DNA of 64,000 nt from Falsiroseomonas sp041690465 (GTDB lineage: Bacteria > Pseudomonadota > Alphaproteobacteria > Acetobacterales > Acetobacteraceae): positions 62,001-126,000 of the forward strand of contig NZ_JAWLHG010000007.1 in assembly GCF_041690465.1 (NCBI RefSeq), in the 5' to 3' direction. Positions 43,497 through 53,163 of this stretch are shown in pieces. Every line of letters begins with the position of its first letter. The first letter of the stretch is position 1. Both the position numbers and the translations under genes were made by a program. The notes below the pieces were generated by a model. The model had not been told where the DNA came from. It searched no databases and saw only the letters and a program-made list of their open reading frames with translations.

Positions 43497-45176
43497 ATGT
43501 CACGGGCTGCGAACGACACGGACCGCGCCGCGGAGGAACTCCTCCGGCGTGAAGCGAAGCGGGCACGCGCGCGGCTGGCGCTGCCGGTCGCCCTAGGGCT
43601 TGGCCAAGTGGCGGTGGGCATCGCGCAGGCGCTGCTGATTGCCATGCTGATCGCGTCCCTGCTCGGCTTCGGCTCGGCCGGTTGGACGGAACTCGGTGCC
43701 GCCGCGGCGCTGGTGGCGCTCTCGGCCGGGCTCGGCGTGGCGCAGGAGCGCGCGCTGGTCGCGACCGGCGAAGCCGCGAAGGCGCGGCTGCGCGCCGCCG
43801 TGTTCGACCGCCTGCTGGCCGACGGCCCCTCCGACCCCCGGCCGGTCGGCGAGCGGGCGGCGCTGGTGGTGGATCGGATCGAGGCGCTGGAGGGCTTCCT
43901 CACGCGCTGGCTGCCCGCCGCGGTGCTGGCGATCGCCGGGCCGGCGCTGGTCGCCGCCGCGGCGGCCTGGGCCGACCCGACCAGTGGCGCGATCCTGGCC
44001 GTGGCCGGGCTGCTGATGCCGGTGGCGATGGCGGCGACCGGCATCGGTGCGGCGCAGGCCAGCCGGCGCCAGTTCGATGCTCTGGGCCGGCTTTCCGGCC
44101 GCTTCCTCGACCGCATGCGCGGCCTGCCCACGCTGGTGCTGTTCCGCCGGCAGGAGGCCGAGGCGCAGGCGCTGGGCACCGCCGCGGCGGAGCTGCGCGA
44201 GCGGACGATGAAGGTGCTGCGGGTGGCATTCCTGTCCTCCGCCTCGCTCGAGGTGCTGGCGGCGGGCGCGATCGCCCTGCTCGCCATCCGCCACGGCGCG
44301 GTGCTGGGGGCGGCGCATCCCGATCCGGTGGCGGCGATCTTCACCCTGCTGCTGGTGCCGGCCTTCTTCGCGCCGCTGCGCAGCTTCTCCCAGGCCTATC
44401 ACGAGAAGCTCTCGGCCCGCGGTGCGGCAGCCGAGCTCGCGCCGCTGCTCGCCGAGCCGGAAGGCCCACCCGGTTTCCGGCTTGAGGAGATCCCCCGCCG
44501 GCTGGTGGTCACCTTCCAGGATGTGCGGCTGACCTACGACCCGACGCGGCCGCCGGCGCTGGACGGCCTCACCTTCCGGGTCATGCCGGGCGAGACGCTG
44601 GTGCTGTCCGGCACCTCCGGGGCGGGAAAATCCTCCGTGCTGCGGCTGCTGATGGGCTTCCGCCGCCCTGATTCGGGCCGCATCGCGCTGAACGGCCAGG
44701 ATGCCACGGTGCTGGCGCCGGCCGAGCTCAGGCGGCTGTCCTCCTATGTCGGCCAGCGGGCGCATCTGTTCCGCGGCACGCTGCGCGAGAACATCCGCAT
44801 GGCGCGCCCCGAGGCGGCCGATGCCGAGGTGGAGGCGGCCGCCGAGGCGGCGCAGGTCATGGCTTTCGCGCGCGGGCTGTCGCAGGGGCTGGATACGCTG
44901 GTGGGCGAGGGCGGCTTCGGCCTTTCCGGCGGCCAGGCGCAGCGTGTCGCGGTGGCGCGCGCCTTCCTGCGTGACGCGCCGCTGGTGCTGTTGGACGAGC
45001 CGACCGCGCATCTCGATCCCGGCACGGAATCGGAGGTGCTGGAGAGCCTGCGGCGCCTCTGCACCGGGCGCACGGCGATCATCGCCACGCATTCCCGCGC
45101 CGCGCAGCGCGTGCTCGGGCGGGTGCTGGAGATCGAGCATGGCCGTGCCGTGGGCGCGCGGATGGCGGGCGAGTGA
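43497..45176 (+). CDS. cydD: ABC exporter subunit CydD (thiol/haem-linked)
   Basis: A 559-residue half-transporter: six membrane segments, then an ATPase domain with Walker A GTSGAGKSS, signature LSGGQ and Walker B LVLLDEPTAHLD. Together with CydC it exports cysteine and glutathione and is needed for assembly of cytochrome bd. The ATG at 43497 lacks a strong Shine-Dalgarno; an in-frame ATG at 43443 is possible. It overlaps cydC by 4 bp. No cydAB is in the window. CydD is distinguished from CydC mainly by gene order. Confidence 0.92.
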   Translation: MSRAANDTDRAAEELLRREAKRARARLALPVALGLGQVAVGIAQALLIAMLIASLLGFGSAGWTELGAAAALVALSAGLGVAQERALVATGEAAKARLRAAVFDRLLADGPSDPRPVGERAALVVDRIEALEGFLTRWLPAAVLAIAGPALVAAAAAWADPTSGAILAVAGLLMPVAMAATGIGAAQASRRQFDALGRLSGRFLDRMRGLPTLVLFRRQEAEAQALGTAAAELRERTMKVLRVAFLSSASLEVLAAGAIALLAIRHGAVLGAAHPDPVAAIFTLLLVPAFFAPLRSFSQAYHEKLSARGAAAELAPLLAEPEGPPGFRLEEIPRRLVVTFQDVRLTYDPTRPPALDGLTFRVMPGETLVLSGTSGAGKSSVLRLLMGFRRPDSGRIALNGQDATVLAPAELRRLSSYVGQRAHLFRGTLRENIRMARPEAADAEVEAAAEAAQVMAFARGLSQGLDTLVGEGGFGLSGGQAQRVAVARAFLRDAPLVLLDEPTAHLDPGTESEVLESLRRLCTGRTAIIATHSRAAQRVLGRVLEIEHGRAVGARMAGE

Positions 45177-46852
45177 CCATGGGGGAGCGCCCGCGCATGA
45201 CCCGCGACCTGCTCCGCGTGCTCGGTCTGTGGCGCGGCCGGATGGGCTGGCTGGTGGCCGGCGCGGCGATGGCGACCCTGGCGGTGCTAGTCGGGGTGGC
45301 GCTGATGGCCGTCGCCGGGCGCGGCGTGGCGAACGGCCTCAGCGGTGCGGCGCTGTTCGCCGGCGCGGCGGTGGCGCTCGCCTGGATCTGGCCCGTCGCG
45401 CTGCTGCGCCCTGTCGCGCGCTATCTCGACCGGCTGGTGAGCCACGCCGCCGCCTTCCGCGCCCTGTCCGACACGCGGGTGTGGTTCTTCCGCCGCCTGG
45501 CGGAACGGCTGCCGGCGGGCGTCGGCTTCCGCCGGACCGGTGACCTGCTCGGGCGGCTGGTCTCCGATATCGATGCGCTGGACCGCGTCTATCTCGGTGC
45601 GCTGGTGCCGGCGGTGGCGGCCATCGCGGTGGTGCTGGCGATCGCGCTGGTGCTCGGCGCCGTCTCCCCGCCGCTGGCGCTCCTGGTCGCGGCGCCGCTC
45701 GCCCTGGCGCTGCTGCTGCCCCCGTGGCTTGCCCCCGGCGCCGCCGAGGCCGGGCGGCGTGTCGCCGCGGCGCAGGGCAGCCTTCGCGCGGCGGCGGTGG
45801 ATCCGCTCACCGGCATCGAGGACACGCTCTCCGCCGGCGCCGAGCGCATTGCCGCGCAGCGCGTCGCGGAGGAAGGCGCGACGCTCTCCGCCGCACAGCG
45901 CCTGCTCGCGCGGCGCGGTGCCTGGGGCGGCGCGGCGGGCATGATCCTGACGCAGGCCGCGATGCTCGTCGCCATCGGCTGGGGCCTGGCGATCGGGCAG
46001 GAGGGTGTGGCCGGCGCGGTGCTCGGGCTGTTCCTGGCGACCGCCGCGGCCGAGGCGCTGGGGCTGATGCCGCGGGCCGGCGCCGCCCTGGCCGCTGCCG
46101 GCGCCAGCGCGCGGCGCCTGTTCGAAGCCGCGGATGCCACGCCGCCGGTCGCCGAGCCGGAATCGCCCGCCCCGATGCCGGCCGGTCACGCCATCCGCGT
46201 GGAGGCGGTGCATTTCAGCTGGAGCCCGGAGCGGCCGCCGGTGTTCGACGGGCTCGACCTGGAGGTGCCCGAAGGCGCGCGGATCGCGCTGCTCGGGCAG
46301 TCGGGTGCGGGCAAGTCCACCCTGGCGTCGCTGCTGCTGAAGCTCGCCGCGCCGCAGACCGGGCGGGTGCTGCTCGGCGGCGTGGACATCGCGACGCTGG
46401 CGGCCGACGAGGTGCGCACGCGCATCGCCTGCCTGACCCAGGATGCGCGGCTGTTCGACGACAGCATCGAGGCCAATCTGCGTCTCGCCCGCCCGGAGGC
46501 GGAGGAGGCGGCGCTGTGGCGCGCGCTGGATGCGGCGGGGATCGGCGAGCTGGTGCGCAGCCTGCCGGAAGGGCTCGCCACGCGCTGCGGCGAGGCCGGC
46601 GCGCGCTTCTCCGGCGGCCAAGTGCGACGGCTGGCGCTGGCGCGCGCGCTGCTGTCCGAGGCGCCGGTGCTGATCTTGGACGAGCCGGCCGCCGGCCTCG
46701 ACCCGGACACCGAGCGCGCCTTCCTTGAGACGCTCGGCGATGCGACCGCCGGGCGCAGCGTGATCCTGATCGTCCACCGCCTGATCGGGGTGGAGCGGCC
46801 GACACGCATCCTGCGCCTCGTCGCCGGAAAGGCGCTGACGGCGATGGGGTGA
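45173..46852 (+). CDS. cydC: ABC exporter subunit CydC
   Basis: A 559-residue partner of CydD: six membrane segments including RTGDLLGRLVSDIDALDRVYLG near residue 125, which is typical of CydC, then an ATPase with GQSGAGKST, FSGGQ and LILDEPAAGLD. The GTG at 45173 overlaps the cydD stop; ATG 45197 with GGGGGAG 9 bp upstream is a credible alternative. A strong hairpin follows at 46855-46879. Confidence 0.92.
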   Translation: MTMGERPRMTRDLLRVLGLWRGRMGWLVAGAAMATLAVLVGVALMAVAGRGVANGLSGAALFAGAAVALAWIWPVALLRPVARYLDRLVSHAAAFRALSDTRVWFFRRLAERLPAGVGFRRTGDLLGRLVSDIDALDRVYLGALVPAVAAIAVVLAIALVLGAVSPPLALLVAAPLALALLLPPWLAPGAAEAGRRVAAAQGSLRAAAVDPLTGIEDTLSAGAERIAAQRVAEEGATLSAAQRLLARRGAWGGAAGMILTQAAMLVAIGWGLAIGQEGVAGAVLGLFLATAAAEALGLMPRAGAALAAAGASARRLFEAADATPPVAEPESPAPMPAGHAIRVEAVHFSWSPERPPVFDGLDLEVPEGARIALLGQSGAGKSTLASLLLKLAAPQTGRVLLGGVDIATLAADEVRTRIACLTQDARLFDDSIEANLRLARPEAEEAALWRALDAAGIGELVRSLPEGLATRCGEAGARFSGGQVRRLALARALLSEAPVLILDEPAAGLDPDTERAFLETLGDATAGRSVILIVHRLIGVERPTRILRLVAGKALTAMG

Positions 46853-46854
46853 TA

Positions 46855-46879
46855 CGGGCCGGCCGTTGCGGCCGGCCCG
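46855..46879. terminator. Bidirectional terminator between cydC and the asparaginase gene
   Basis: A perfect 10-bp GC stem (46855-46864 with 46870-46879) and a GTTGC loop, in the 31-bp gap between convergent stop codons. It has no U-tract. Confidence 0.65.
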
Positions 46880-46883
46880 CAAC

Positions 46884-47999
46884 TCAGCGGCGGGTTTCGG
46901 CCGGCATGAAGTAGTCCAGCGCACTGGCGCCCGGCACTTCGGAAAGCCAGAAGCCGAGGCTTGCCCGGGTGGGCTGCGTCGGCTGCGGGCGCTGCACGAC
47001 GATCTCGACACGCCCGACCTCGCGGCCATTGCCGTCGGCGATTGCCGGCTCGACCGCGGCGATCATCAGCTCAGCCTCCTCGGTCGGCATGGCGTGGATG
47101 CGGCCGAGGATACGGGCCAGCACGCCCATCCGCGCGCGGCCGCTGTTGTCGCCATCGGCCACCTTGATGGCGATGCCGAGCGCCTTGTCGCGCACGCAGG
47201 CCACCAGGTAGCCCTCGGCGCCGGTCTTCGCGATGACGTTGCCGTCGGTGTAGCGGATCAGCCGGGCGAGCGGCGAATCCTTGGCCGAGAGATGGTCGGG
47301 GTTGCTCGCCATGGCGTTCAGCACGCGCCGCACCGCGGCGCGGCGCTCCGGCGAGACGGCCTGGCCGGCGCCGAGCCGGGCCATCGCCTTCGCCATCGCC
47401 GAGATCGGCAGCGCCAGCGCGGGCAAGCCGCAATGGTCCACGCCGTAGGGCAGCCGGTGGGCATCGAGCCCGGTGAACTCCGAGAGCACGTCCCGGTACA
47501 GCTTCTGCGCCGGATGGTCGGGGTTGGCGTAGTCCAGCCGAGCGCCGAGATGCTTCGCCACGCTCAGGAAGCCGCAATGCTTGCCCGAGCAGTTGTGGAA
47601 GACGCGCCGCGGCCCGCCCTGCGCATAGGCATTGGCGACATCGGCCTCGTTGCGCGGCACGGCCGGGCCGCAGACCAGCGCATCCTCCGTCAGGCCGAGC
47701 CGGCCGAGCCAGTCGCCGACCAGCGCGACCTGGAACGGCTGCGCGTGGTGCGAGGCGCAGGCCATCGCGATGTGCTCGTCGGTGAGCCCCAGCGCGTCGG
47801 CGGCACCGGATTCGACCAGCGCAATCGCCTGGAACGGCTTCAGCGCGGAGCGCGGCGTCGGCATCCAGCCTGCGTCGCCCCAGGCGTGGCGCAGAGTCCC
47901 GCCAGTGTCCGCCACGGCGATCACGCCGTGATGGATGCTTTCCACGACAGGGCCGCGCCAGACCCGGGCGAGTTCGACCAGTTCAACGCCATTCGTCAC
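46884..47999 (-). CDS. Asparaginase (rhizobial type, COG4448)
   Basis: A 371-residue protein of the Rhizobium etli AnsA/AspII-type asparaginase family, unlike the E. coli type. Landmarks are VVESIHHGVIAVAD, WGDAGWMPTPRSALKPFQAIALVESG, CASHHAQPFQ, HNCSGKHCGFL and GVDHCGLP, with the Cys and Lys residues reported as important for this family. It starts at a GTG preceded by GGGGGAGGGA; the ATG inside that purine run is the ribosome-binding site, not a start. Converges with cydC. Confidence 0.92.
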   Translation of the reverse strand: MTNGVELVELARVWRGPVVESIHHGVIAVADTGGTLRHAWGDAGWMPTPRSALKPFQAIALVESGAADALGLTDEHIAMACASHHAQPFQVALVGDWLGRLGLTEDALVCGPAVPRNEADVANAYAQGGPRRVFHNCSGKHCGFLSVAKHLGARLDYANPDHPAQKLYRDVLSEFTGLDAHRLPYGVDHCGLPALALPISAMAKAMARLGAGQAVSPERRAAVRRVLNAMASNPDHLSAKDSPLARLIRYTDGNVIAKTGAEGYLVACVRDKALGIAIKVADGDNSGRARMGVLARILGRIHAMPTEEAELMIAAVEPAIADGNGREVGRVEIVVQRPQPTQPTRASLGFWLSEVPGASALDYFMPAETRR

Positions 48000-48170
48000 G
48001 GCATGTCCCTCCCCCATCGCCGCCCGCCGACAGCAACGGAATGCATCCCCAATGGTGAGCGAATAGAGGGCGCGCCGCGGCGCGTCCTGCGCTCGGTCGT
48101 GACTCAATTCGACCTTGCCCGCCGCGGCGGGCCGCGGCGCCGGCGGCCAGACCGAGACACTGGGCAGCGC

Positions 48171-49220
48171 TCAGGCCGGGCCGAGGGCCGCCGCCACCAT
48201 GCCGCAGAAGCGGCCGAGCGCGTCCGGGTGTACCCAGCGCAGCACCGCGACGACCTCGCCCGCGGGCCAGATCCAGGTGTAGTTGCCGCCCGCCCCCTGC
48301 GCGAAGACGGAATCCCGCGGCGCCCCCGGCTGCCGTCCTGCGCCGTTCAGCCACCAGAGGAAACCGTAGGAGGGGTTGAGCGGGCAGGGAGCGAGCGACC
48401 AGTCGATCCACCGTGCCGGGATGACCTGCCTGCCGCCCCAGGCGCCGCGGTTCAGCACCAGCCGGCCGATCAGCGCCTGGTCCTCGGCATGGATGCGCAT
48501 CCCGCCGCCCCAATGCGTGCCGCCGGGCACGCTGGGCAGGCGGCGGCCATCCACCTCCACCGTGCTGTTGTCGTAGGGGTACCAGGTCCAGTCGCGGCTG
48601 CCCCCGATCGGGTCCAGGATGCGCTCGGCGAAGACTTCCGGCAGCGGGCGGCGGAACAGGCGCAACAGGCAGAGCGACAGGCGGTTCACCCGCACGTCGT
48701 TGTATTCCCAGTAGCTGCCCGGCGCCTGCAACGGCCGGGCGATGCCCTTCGGCCCCGCACCCTCGCGCGCCAGGTCGCGGCCGCGGTCGATCAGGTCGGC
48801 CTTGCCGAACAGCTCGCCCTCCCATTCCGAGGTGTTGGTCAGCAGGTGGCGCCAGGTGATGCCGGCATTCTGGTCGCTCTCGAAGCCTCCATCCCGGATG
48901 CGGGCCCGCACCGGCTCGTCGAGGTCGGGCAACAGCCCGTCGGACCAGGCGATGCCGGCCAGCAGGGAGAGGTAGGACTTGGCGGCGCTGAAGGTCATGT
49001 CCGCCTGGCGCGTGTCGCCCCAGCTGGCCAGGCGCTCGCCGCGGCGCTCGATCAGGCCGTTGGGGGCGCCGCGGGGGAAGATCGGGCCGATCAGCGCATT
49101 GTGCGGTGCGGGTTCGAAATGCCCGGCCTCAAGATGCGCGCGCAGGTCGCGGGGGAAGGGGGATTCATGCGCCTCGGCGAAGGCGGTTGCGGCGGCGAGG
49201 CGGGCGGCGAAGTCAGGCAT
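48171..49220 (-). CDS. Serine hydrolase (beta-lactamase/class C-like)
   Basis: A 349-residue protein without a signal peptide. The catalytic Ser-x-x-Lys is SAAK in DMTFSAAKSYLSLL; YNDVRVN may serve as the Tyr-x-Asn box; WHGGG-like THWGGGMRIHAEDQALIG and a late YGFLWWLN complete the fold. Such proteins range from esterases to peptidases; resistance is not implied. A weak Shine-Dalgarno precedes the ATG. It lies 94 bp divergent from msrA. Confidence 0.88.
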   Translation of the reverse strand: MPDFAARLAAATAFAEAHESPFPRDLRAHLEAGHFEPAPHNALIGPIFPRGAPNGLIERRGERLASWGDTRQADMTFSAAKSYLSLLAGIAWSDGLLPDLDEPVRARIRDGGFESDQNAGITWRHLLTNTSEWEGELFGKADLIDRGRDLAREGAGPKGIARPLQAPGSYWEYNDVRVNRLSLCLLRLFRRPLPEVFAERILDPIGGSRDWTWYPYDNSTVEVDGRRLPSVPGGTHWGGGMRIHAEDQALIGRLVLNRGAWGGRQVIPARWIDWSLAPCPLNPSYGFLWWLNGAGRQPGAPRDSVFAQGAGGNYTWIWPAGEVVAVLRWVHPDALGRFCGMVAAALGPA

Positions 49221-49313
49221 GGCAAAGAGACTGCCGCCCCTCGCGTCTTCGCGTAACCCCCTCCACCCGGGCGCCGAACACCCCACATCCGGGTCAACAG
49301 GATGGAGGATGGC

Positions 49314-49874
49314 ATGGCGACGGACACCGCGACGCGGGAGACAGCGACCCTTGGGGGCGGCTGCTTCTGGTGCATCGAGGGCGCGCTGCGCCATCTCAAC
49401 GGCGTCTCCCGCGCGGAAAGCGGCTATGCCGGCGGCCATGTGGACAATCCGAGCTACGAGGAGGTCTGCGGCAAGAAGACCGGCCATGCCGAGGTGGTGC
49501 AGATCGATTTCGACCCGTCCCGGGTGAGCTACGCCGACCTGCTGCGCATGTTCTTCACCCTGCACGATCCCACCACGAAGGACCGCCAGGGCAACGATGT
49601 CGGCCCGCAATACCGCAGCATCATCCTGACCCACTCGCCCGACCAGGAGCGGGTGGCGAAGGAGGTCATCGCCGAGATCGATGCGTCCGGCATCTGGGGC
49701 GCCAAGGCGGTGACCGAGGTGGTGCCGCTCACGAAGTTCTGGCCCGGCGAGCCGGAGCACCAGGACTACTTCGCGCGGAACCCATGGTCGGGCTATTGCC
49801 GCGTCGTGGTGGCGCCGAAGGTCGCCAAGTTCCGCAAGACCTTCGCCGACCGCCTGAAGAAGGGGGCTGCCTGA
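49314..49874 (+). CDS. msrA: Peptide-methionine (S)-S-oxide reductase MsrA
   Basis: A 186-residue repair enzyme for methionine-S-sulfoxide. The catalytic Cys17 is in GGGCFWC. GYAGGHVDNPSYEEVC, HAEVVQIDFDP, FFTLHDPTTKDRQGNDVGPQYRS are conserved. GGAGGA 5 bp upstream favours ATG 49314 over ATG 49302. The stop overlaps the msrB start (TGATG). It is cytoplasmic as no leader is present. Confidence 0.97.
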   Translation: MATDTATRETATLGGGCFWCIEGALRHLNGVSRAESGYAGGHVDNPSYEEVCGKKTGHAEVVQIDFDPSRVSYADLLRMFFTLHDPTTKDRQGNDVGPQYRSIILTHSPDQERVAKEVIAEIDASGIWGAKAVTEVVPLTKFWPGEPEHQDYFARNPWSGYCRVVVAPKVAKFRKTFADRLKKGAA

Positions 49875-50299
49875 TGTTCGGATCGAAAGAGAAGCATGCG
49901 GAGGAGCACTTCCCGGTTGAGAAGTCGGAAGCCGAATGGCAGGCCGAGCTCTCGCCCGAGGCCTTCCGCGTGCTGCGCCAGCACGGCACCGAGCGCCCGG
50001 GCACCAGCCCGTTGAACGCCGAGAAGCGCCCCGGCACCTTCGTCTGCGCCGGCTGCGGCACACCGATGTTCGACGCCGCGACCAAGTTCGAGAGCGGTAC
50101 CGGCTGGCCGAGCTTCTGGGCGCCGATCGAGGGCGCGGTCGCCACCCGCACCGACCGCTCCTTCTTCATGAGCCGGACGGAGGTGCATTGCGCCACCTGC
50201 GGCGGGCATCTCGGCCATGTCTTCCCGGACGGGCCGGCGCCGACCGGGCAGCGCTACTGCATGAACGGCGTCGCGCTGGGCTTCAAGCCGGCGCAATGA
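49874..50299 (+). CDS. msrB: Peptide-methionine (R)-S-oxide reductase MsrB
   Basis: A 141-residue enzyme that repairs methionine-R-sulfoxide, paired with MsrA. Zinc cysteines are Cys58/61 and Cys106/109, and the catalytic Cys129 lies in RYCMNGVALGF. FESGTGWPSFW (72-82) is the substrate region. Translationally coupled to msrA, so both stereoisomers are treated from one transcript. Confidence 0.97.
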   Translation: MFGSKEKHAEEHFPVEKSEAEWQAELSPEAFRVLRQHGTERPGTSPLNAEKRPGTFVCAGCGTPMFDAATKFESGTGWPSFWAPIEGAVATRTDRSFFMSRTEVHCATCGGHLGHVFPDGPAPTGQRYCMNGVALGFKPAQ

Positions 50300-50387
50300 G
50301 CCGCCGGTAGACGCAAGGGGCGGGAAGCTGGACAACCACCGGCATCCCGCGGATTCTCCACGCTGCCGCCTTCCGAGGACCGCCACG

Positions 50388-51434
50388 GTGCAGTTGCGTA
50401 AACTTCTGCTCGCCCTTGCGCTGTCGGCGCCCTTCGCGGCGCGGGCGGACATGCTCTACGTGCTGAATTCGGGCGAGGCCTCGATCCTGCTGCTGGATGC
50501 CACCACCCGCGAGGAGATCCGCCGCATCCCGGTCCTGCGGGAGCCGCATCACCTGGTGCTGACGCCGGACGCGACGCAGCTGGTCATCGGCGATTCCGGC
50601 GGCAACGAGCTGATCTTCATGGACGCGCGAACCGGCGAGGTGCGGCGGCGCGAGCGCATCTCCAATCCCTACCATCTTGAGTACAGCCCGGACGGCCGGT
50701 TCCTGGTGGTCGCCAGCCTCCGTCGCGACCAGGTGGACATCTACCAGGCGGCGACGCTCGAGCTGGTGCACCGCTTCCGGCCGGGCGACATGCCGAGCCA
50801 CGTGGCCTTCTCGCCGGACAGCAGGCGGGTCTTCGTCACCATGCAGGGCGACGCCGCGGTGGTCGCCTTCGACCTGGAAAGCCGCACGCAGCTGTGGTCG
50901 GTCGAGGTCGGGCCACAGCCCGCCGGCATCATCTGGCACCGCGGCAAGCTGCTCGTCGGCATCATGGGCAGCGACCACTTCGTCTCCCTCGACCCGGAGA
51001 CACGGGAGGTCACGCCCGCCTTCACGCTGGGGCGGGGGGCGCACACAATCTTCCCCTCGCCGGACGGCCGCGCGCTGTTCGCGACCTCCCGCGTGGACAG
51101 CCGCCTGGCGGAGCTGGACCCTGAGACGCTGGCGGTGCGCCGCACCTGGAACATCCCGGGCGGGCCGGACTGCCTGACCTTCGATCCGGAAGGCCGGGTC
51201 TGGATGACGCTGCGCTGGTCCGGGCGCGTCGCGGTGCTCGACCCGGAGCAGGCGGAGTGGCAGACCATCCGCGTCGGCCGCAGCCCGCACGGCATCTTCT
51301 TCAAGCCGCTGCGCGAGGGGCTGTCCGGCGACTTCGCCGCGGCCATGCCGGGAGCGACCTCCGGTTCGCGCCCGCTGCCGGCGCCGCGCGGCGCGCCAGA
51401 GGCGGCCCCGGCGGCGCCGGCGGCCGTGCGCTAG
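50388..51434 (+). CDS. Exported YVTN/NHL-type beta-propeller protein
   Basis: A 348-residue secreted protein. A leader (LLALALSAPFAARA, about residues 6-20) is followed by repeated propeller blades with phrases such as LYVLNSGEASILLLD, LVIGDSGGNELIFMD, YSPDGRFLVVAS and FDPEGRVWMTLRWSG; a Pro/Ala tail closes it. GTG start. It likely acts as a periplasmic binding or scaffold protein; partner unknown. It precedes a deacetylase gene by 4 bp and a sterol-desaturase-like gene, suggesting one three-gene operon. Confidence 0.85.
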   Translation: MQLRKLLLALALSAPFAARADMLYVLNSGEASILLLDATTREEIRRIPVLREPHHLVLTPDATQLVIGDSGGNELIFMDARTGEVRRRERISNPYHLEYSPDGRFLVVASLRRDQVDIYQAATLELVHRFRPGDMPSHVAFSPDSRRVFVTMQGDAAVVAFDLESRTQLWSVEVGPQPAGIIWHRGKLLVGIMGSDHFVSLDPETREVTPAFTLGRGAHTIFPSPDGRALFATSRVDSRLAELDPETLAVRRTWNIPGGPDCLTFDPEGRVWMTLRWSGRVAVLDPEQAEWQTIRVGRSPHGIFFKPLREGLSGDFAAAMPGATSGSRPLPAPRGAPEAAPAAPAAVR

Positions 51435-51438
51435 GTCG

Positions 51439-52194
51439 ATGCGGCGCCGCCTGCTGCTCGGCGCGGGCCTCGGCGCGCTTGCCGCCCCGGCGCTGGCGCA
51501 GTCGCCGGCGCGCTGCGCCGGGCCGGTCTACCTGACAATCGACACCGGCTGGAGCCGCGAGGCGGAGGCGATCGCCGCGATCCTGCGCCGGCATGGTGTC
51601 CGCGCGACGCTGTTCGTCGCCGACGAGCCGACCTTCCGCGGCGACACGACGCTCGCGGAGCCCTGGGCACCGTTCTGGCGCGCCCGGGTGGCGGAGGGGC
51701 ATGTCTTCGCCAGCCACACCTGGCGGCATTGGTATTTCCGCGGCGATCCGGCGCCCGGGCAGGTGCGCTTCGTTCCCCGGCGCGGGCCGGGGGCGGCGGT
51801 GCTGGACCAGGCGGCGATGTGCGCCGAACTCGCCCGCCCGGTCGAGACACTGCGGCGCATGGTGCCGGAAGCGGTGGTGCTGCCGCTGTGGCGCGCGCCG
51901 GGTGGCATCACCACGCCGAACGCGCTGCGGCTGGCCGAGGGCTGTGGGCTGAGGCACCAGGGCTGGACGCGCAACGGCTTCCTCGGCGACGAGCTCGACA
52001 GCACGCAGCACCCCAACGCGGCGCTGCTGCGGCGGAACCTGGCGAATATCCGCGCCGGCGAGGTGCTGGTGATGCATTGGGGCGTACGCAGCCGGCGCGA
52101 GCCCTTCGCGGGCGTCCTGGAGGCGCTGGTCACCGGCCTCGTCGCCAAGGGATTTTGCTTCGAAACTCTTCCGGCGCAGGGTGTTGCAGCCTGA
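51439..52194 (+). CDS. Exported polysaccharide deacetylase (NodB homology)
   Basis: A 251-residue protein with a signal peptide (MRRRLLLGAGLGALAAPALAQS). The NodB core begins VYLTIDTGWSREAEAIAAILRRHGVRATLFV; SHTWRHWYF supplies two metal-binding histidines, and a later MHWGV the last motif. It probably deacetylates an envelope glycan; substrate unknown. It follows the propeller gene by 4 bp and overlaps the next gene by TGATG. Confidence 0.88.
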   Translation: MRRRLLLGAGLGALAAPALAQSPARCAGPVYLTIDTGWSREAEAIAAILRRHGVRATLFVADEPTFRGDTTLAEPWAPFWRARVAEGHVFASHTWRHWYFRGDPAPGQVRFVPRRGPGAAVLDQAAMCAELARPVETLRRMVPEAVVLPLWRAPGGITTPNALRLAEGCGLRHQGWTRNGFLGDELDSTQHPNAALLRRNLANIRAGEVLVMHWGVRSRREPFAGVLEALVTGLVAKGFCFETLPAQGVAA

Positions 52195-53138
52195 TGTTCG
52201 ACTGGTTGATGAACCTCTGGGTGGATGCCTCCGGCACGCTCTACGAAGGCGCCGTGCAACCGGCACTCTACGAGGCGGGGCTCATGGAATGGGCGGACCG
52301 CGTCCAGGAATGGCTTGATTTCGCATTGCTCGGCGTCGTGCAGGTTGCGCTGGTCTATGCCGTCTGCCGACCGCTGGAGGCGCTGCGGCCGGTGGAGCCG
52401 GTGACCGACCACGGCGCGATCAGGACGGACGTGCTCTACACGCTGCTCGCCCGCCTTGGCCTGCTGCCGCTCATCGCCTTCGTGCTGCTCTCCTCGGCGG
52501 AGCGGGCGATGAATGGCTGGCTCGCCGATACCGGCTTCGTGCCGCCGACGCTGGAGACCGTGTTTCCCGCCCTGCGCGATGCGCCGTTGCTGGCGCTCGC
52601 GCTGTATGTCGTGATCCTCGATTTCGGCGAGTATTGGCGCCACCGCTTCCAGCACATGTTCGGCTGGTGGTACGCGCTGCACAGCGTGCATCACGCGCAG
52701 CGCCAGATGACCTTCTGGACCGACGACCGCAACCACCTGCTGGACGACGCGATCGCGGCGCTTTGGTTCGGCGCGCTGGCGCTGCTGATCGGCGTGCCGC
52801 CGGTGCAGTTCGTGCTCATCGTCATGCTGCGCCAGCTCGCCGAGAGCCTGAGCCACGCCAATGTGCGGCTCGACTACGGGCGGGTGGGGGAGCGGCTGGT
52901 GGTCAGCCCCCGCTTCCACCGCATCCACCATGGCGAGCTCTCCGCCGGCGAGCATGGCCGCAACTACGCGGTGCTGCTGCCGGTGTGGGACTGGATCTTC
53001 CACACCGCCGATTTCGACCGCCGCAGCTATCCGCGCACCGGCGACCCGACCGCGCCGGAGAGCTTGGCCACCGGCGGCTGGCTGCGCCAGCAGGTGGTCG
53101 GGCTGCAGCAGTTCGGGCGGGCGCTGCGCCGGCGGTGA
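52194..53138 (+). CDS. Sterol desaturase/fatty acid hydroxylase family protein
   Basis: A 314-residue membrane di-iron hydroxylase. Four to five hydrophobic segments carry the His boxes HRFQH, HSVHHAQ and HRIHHG. Members hydroxylate or desaturate lipids; several alphaproteobacterial ones modify carotenoids or lipid acyl chains. The ATG overlaps the deacetylase stop, last gene of that operon. Substrate unknown. Confidence 0.93.
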   Translation: MFDWLMNLWVDASGTLYEGAVQPALYEAGLMEWADRVQEWLDFALLGVVQVALVYAVCRPLEALRPVEPVTDHGAIRTDVLYTLLARLGLLPLIAFVLLSSAERAMNGWLADTGFVPPTLETVFPALRDAPLLALALYVVILDFGEYWRHRFQHMFGWWYALHSVHHAQRQMTFWTDDRNHLLDDAIAALWFGALALLIGVPPVQFVLIVMLRQLAESLSHANVRLDYGRVGERLVVSPRFHRIHHGELSAGEHGRNYAVLLPVWDWIFHTADFDRRSYPRTGDPTAPESLATGGWLRQQVVGLQQFGRALRRR

Positions 53139-53163
53139 GGCCGGGCAGGGCGGGCCGCCCGTC

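Noticed and set aside
48000..48107. An extended N-terminus for the asparaginase
   Set aside because: The GTG at 47999 has GGGGGAGGGA directly upstream and begins the conserved domain; the extension would read through that ribosome-binding site.
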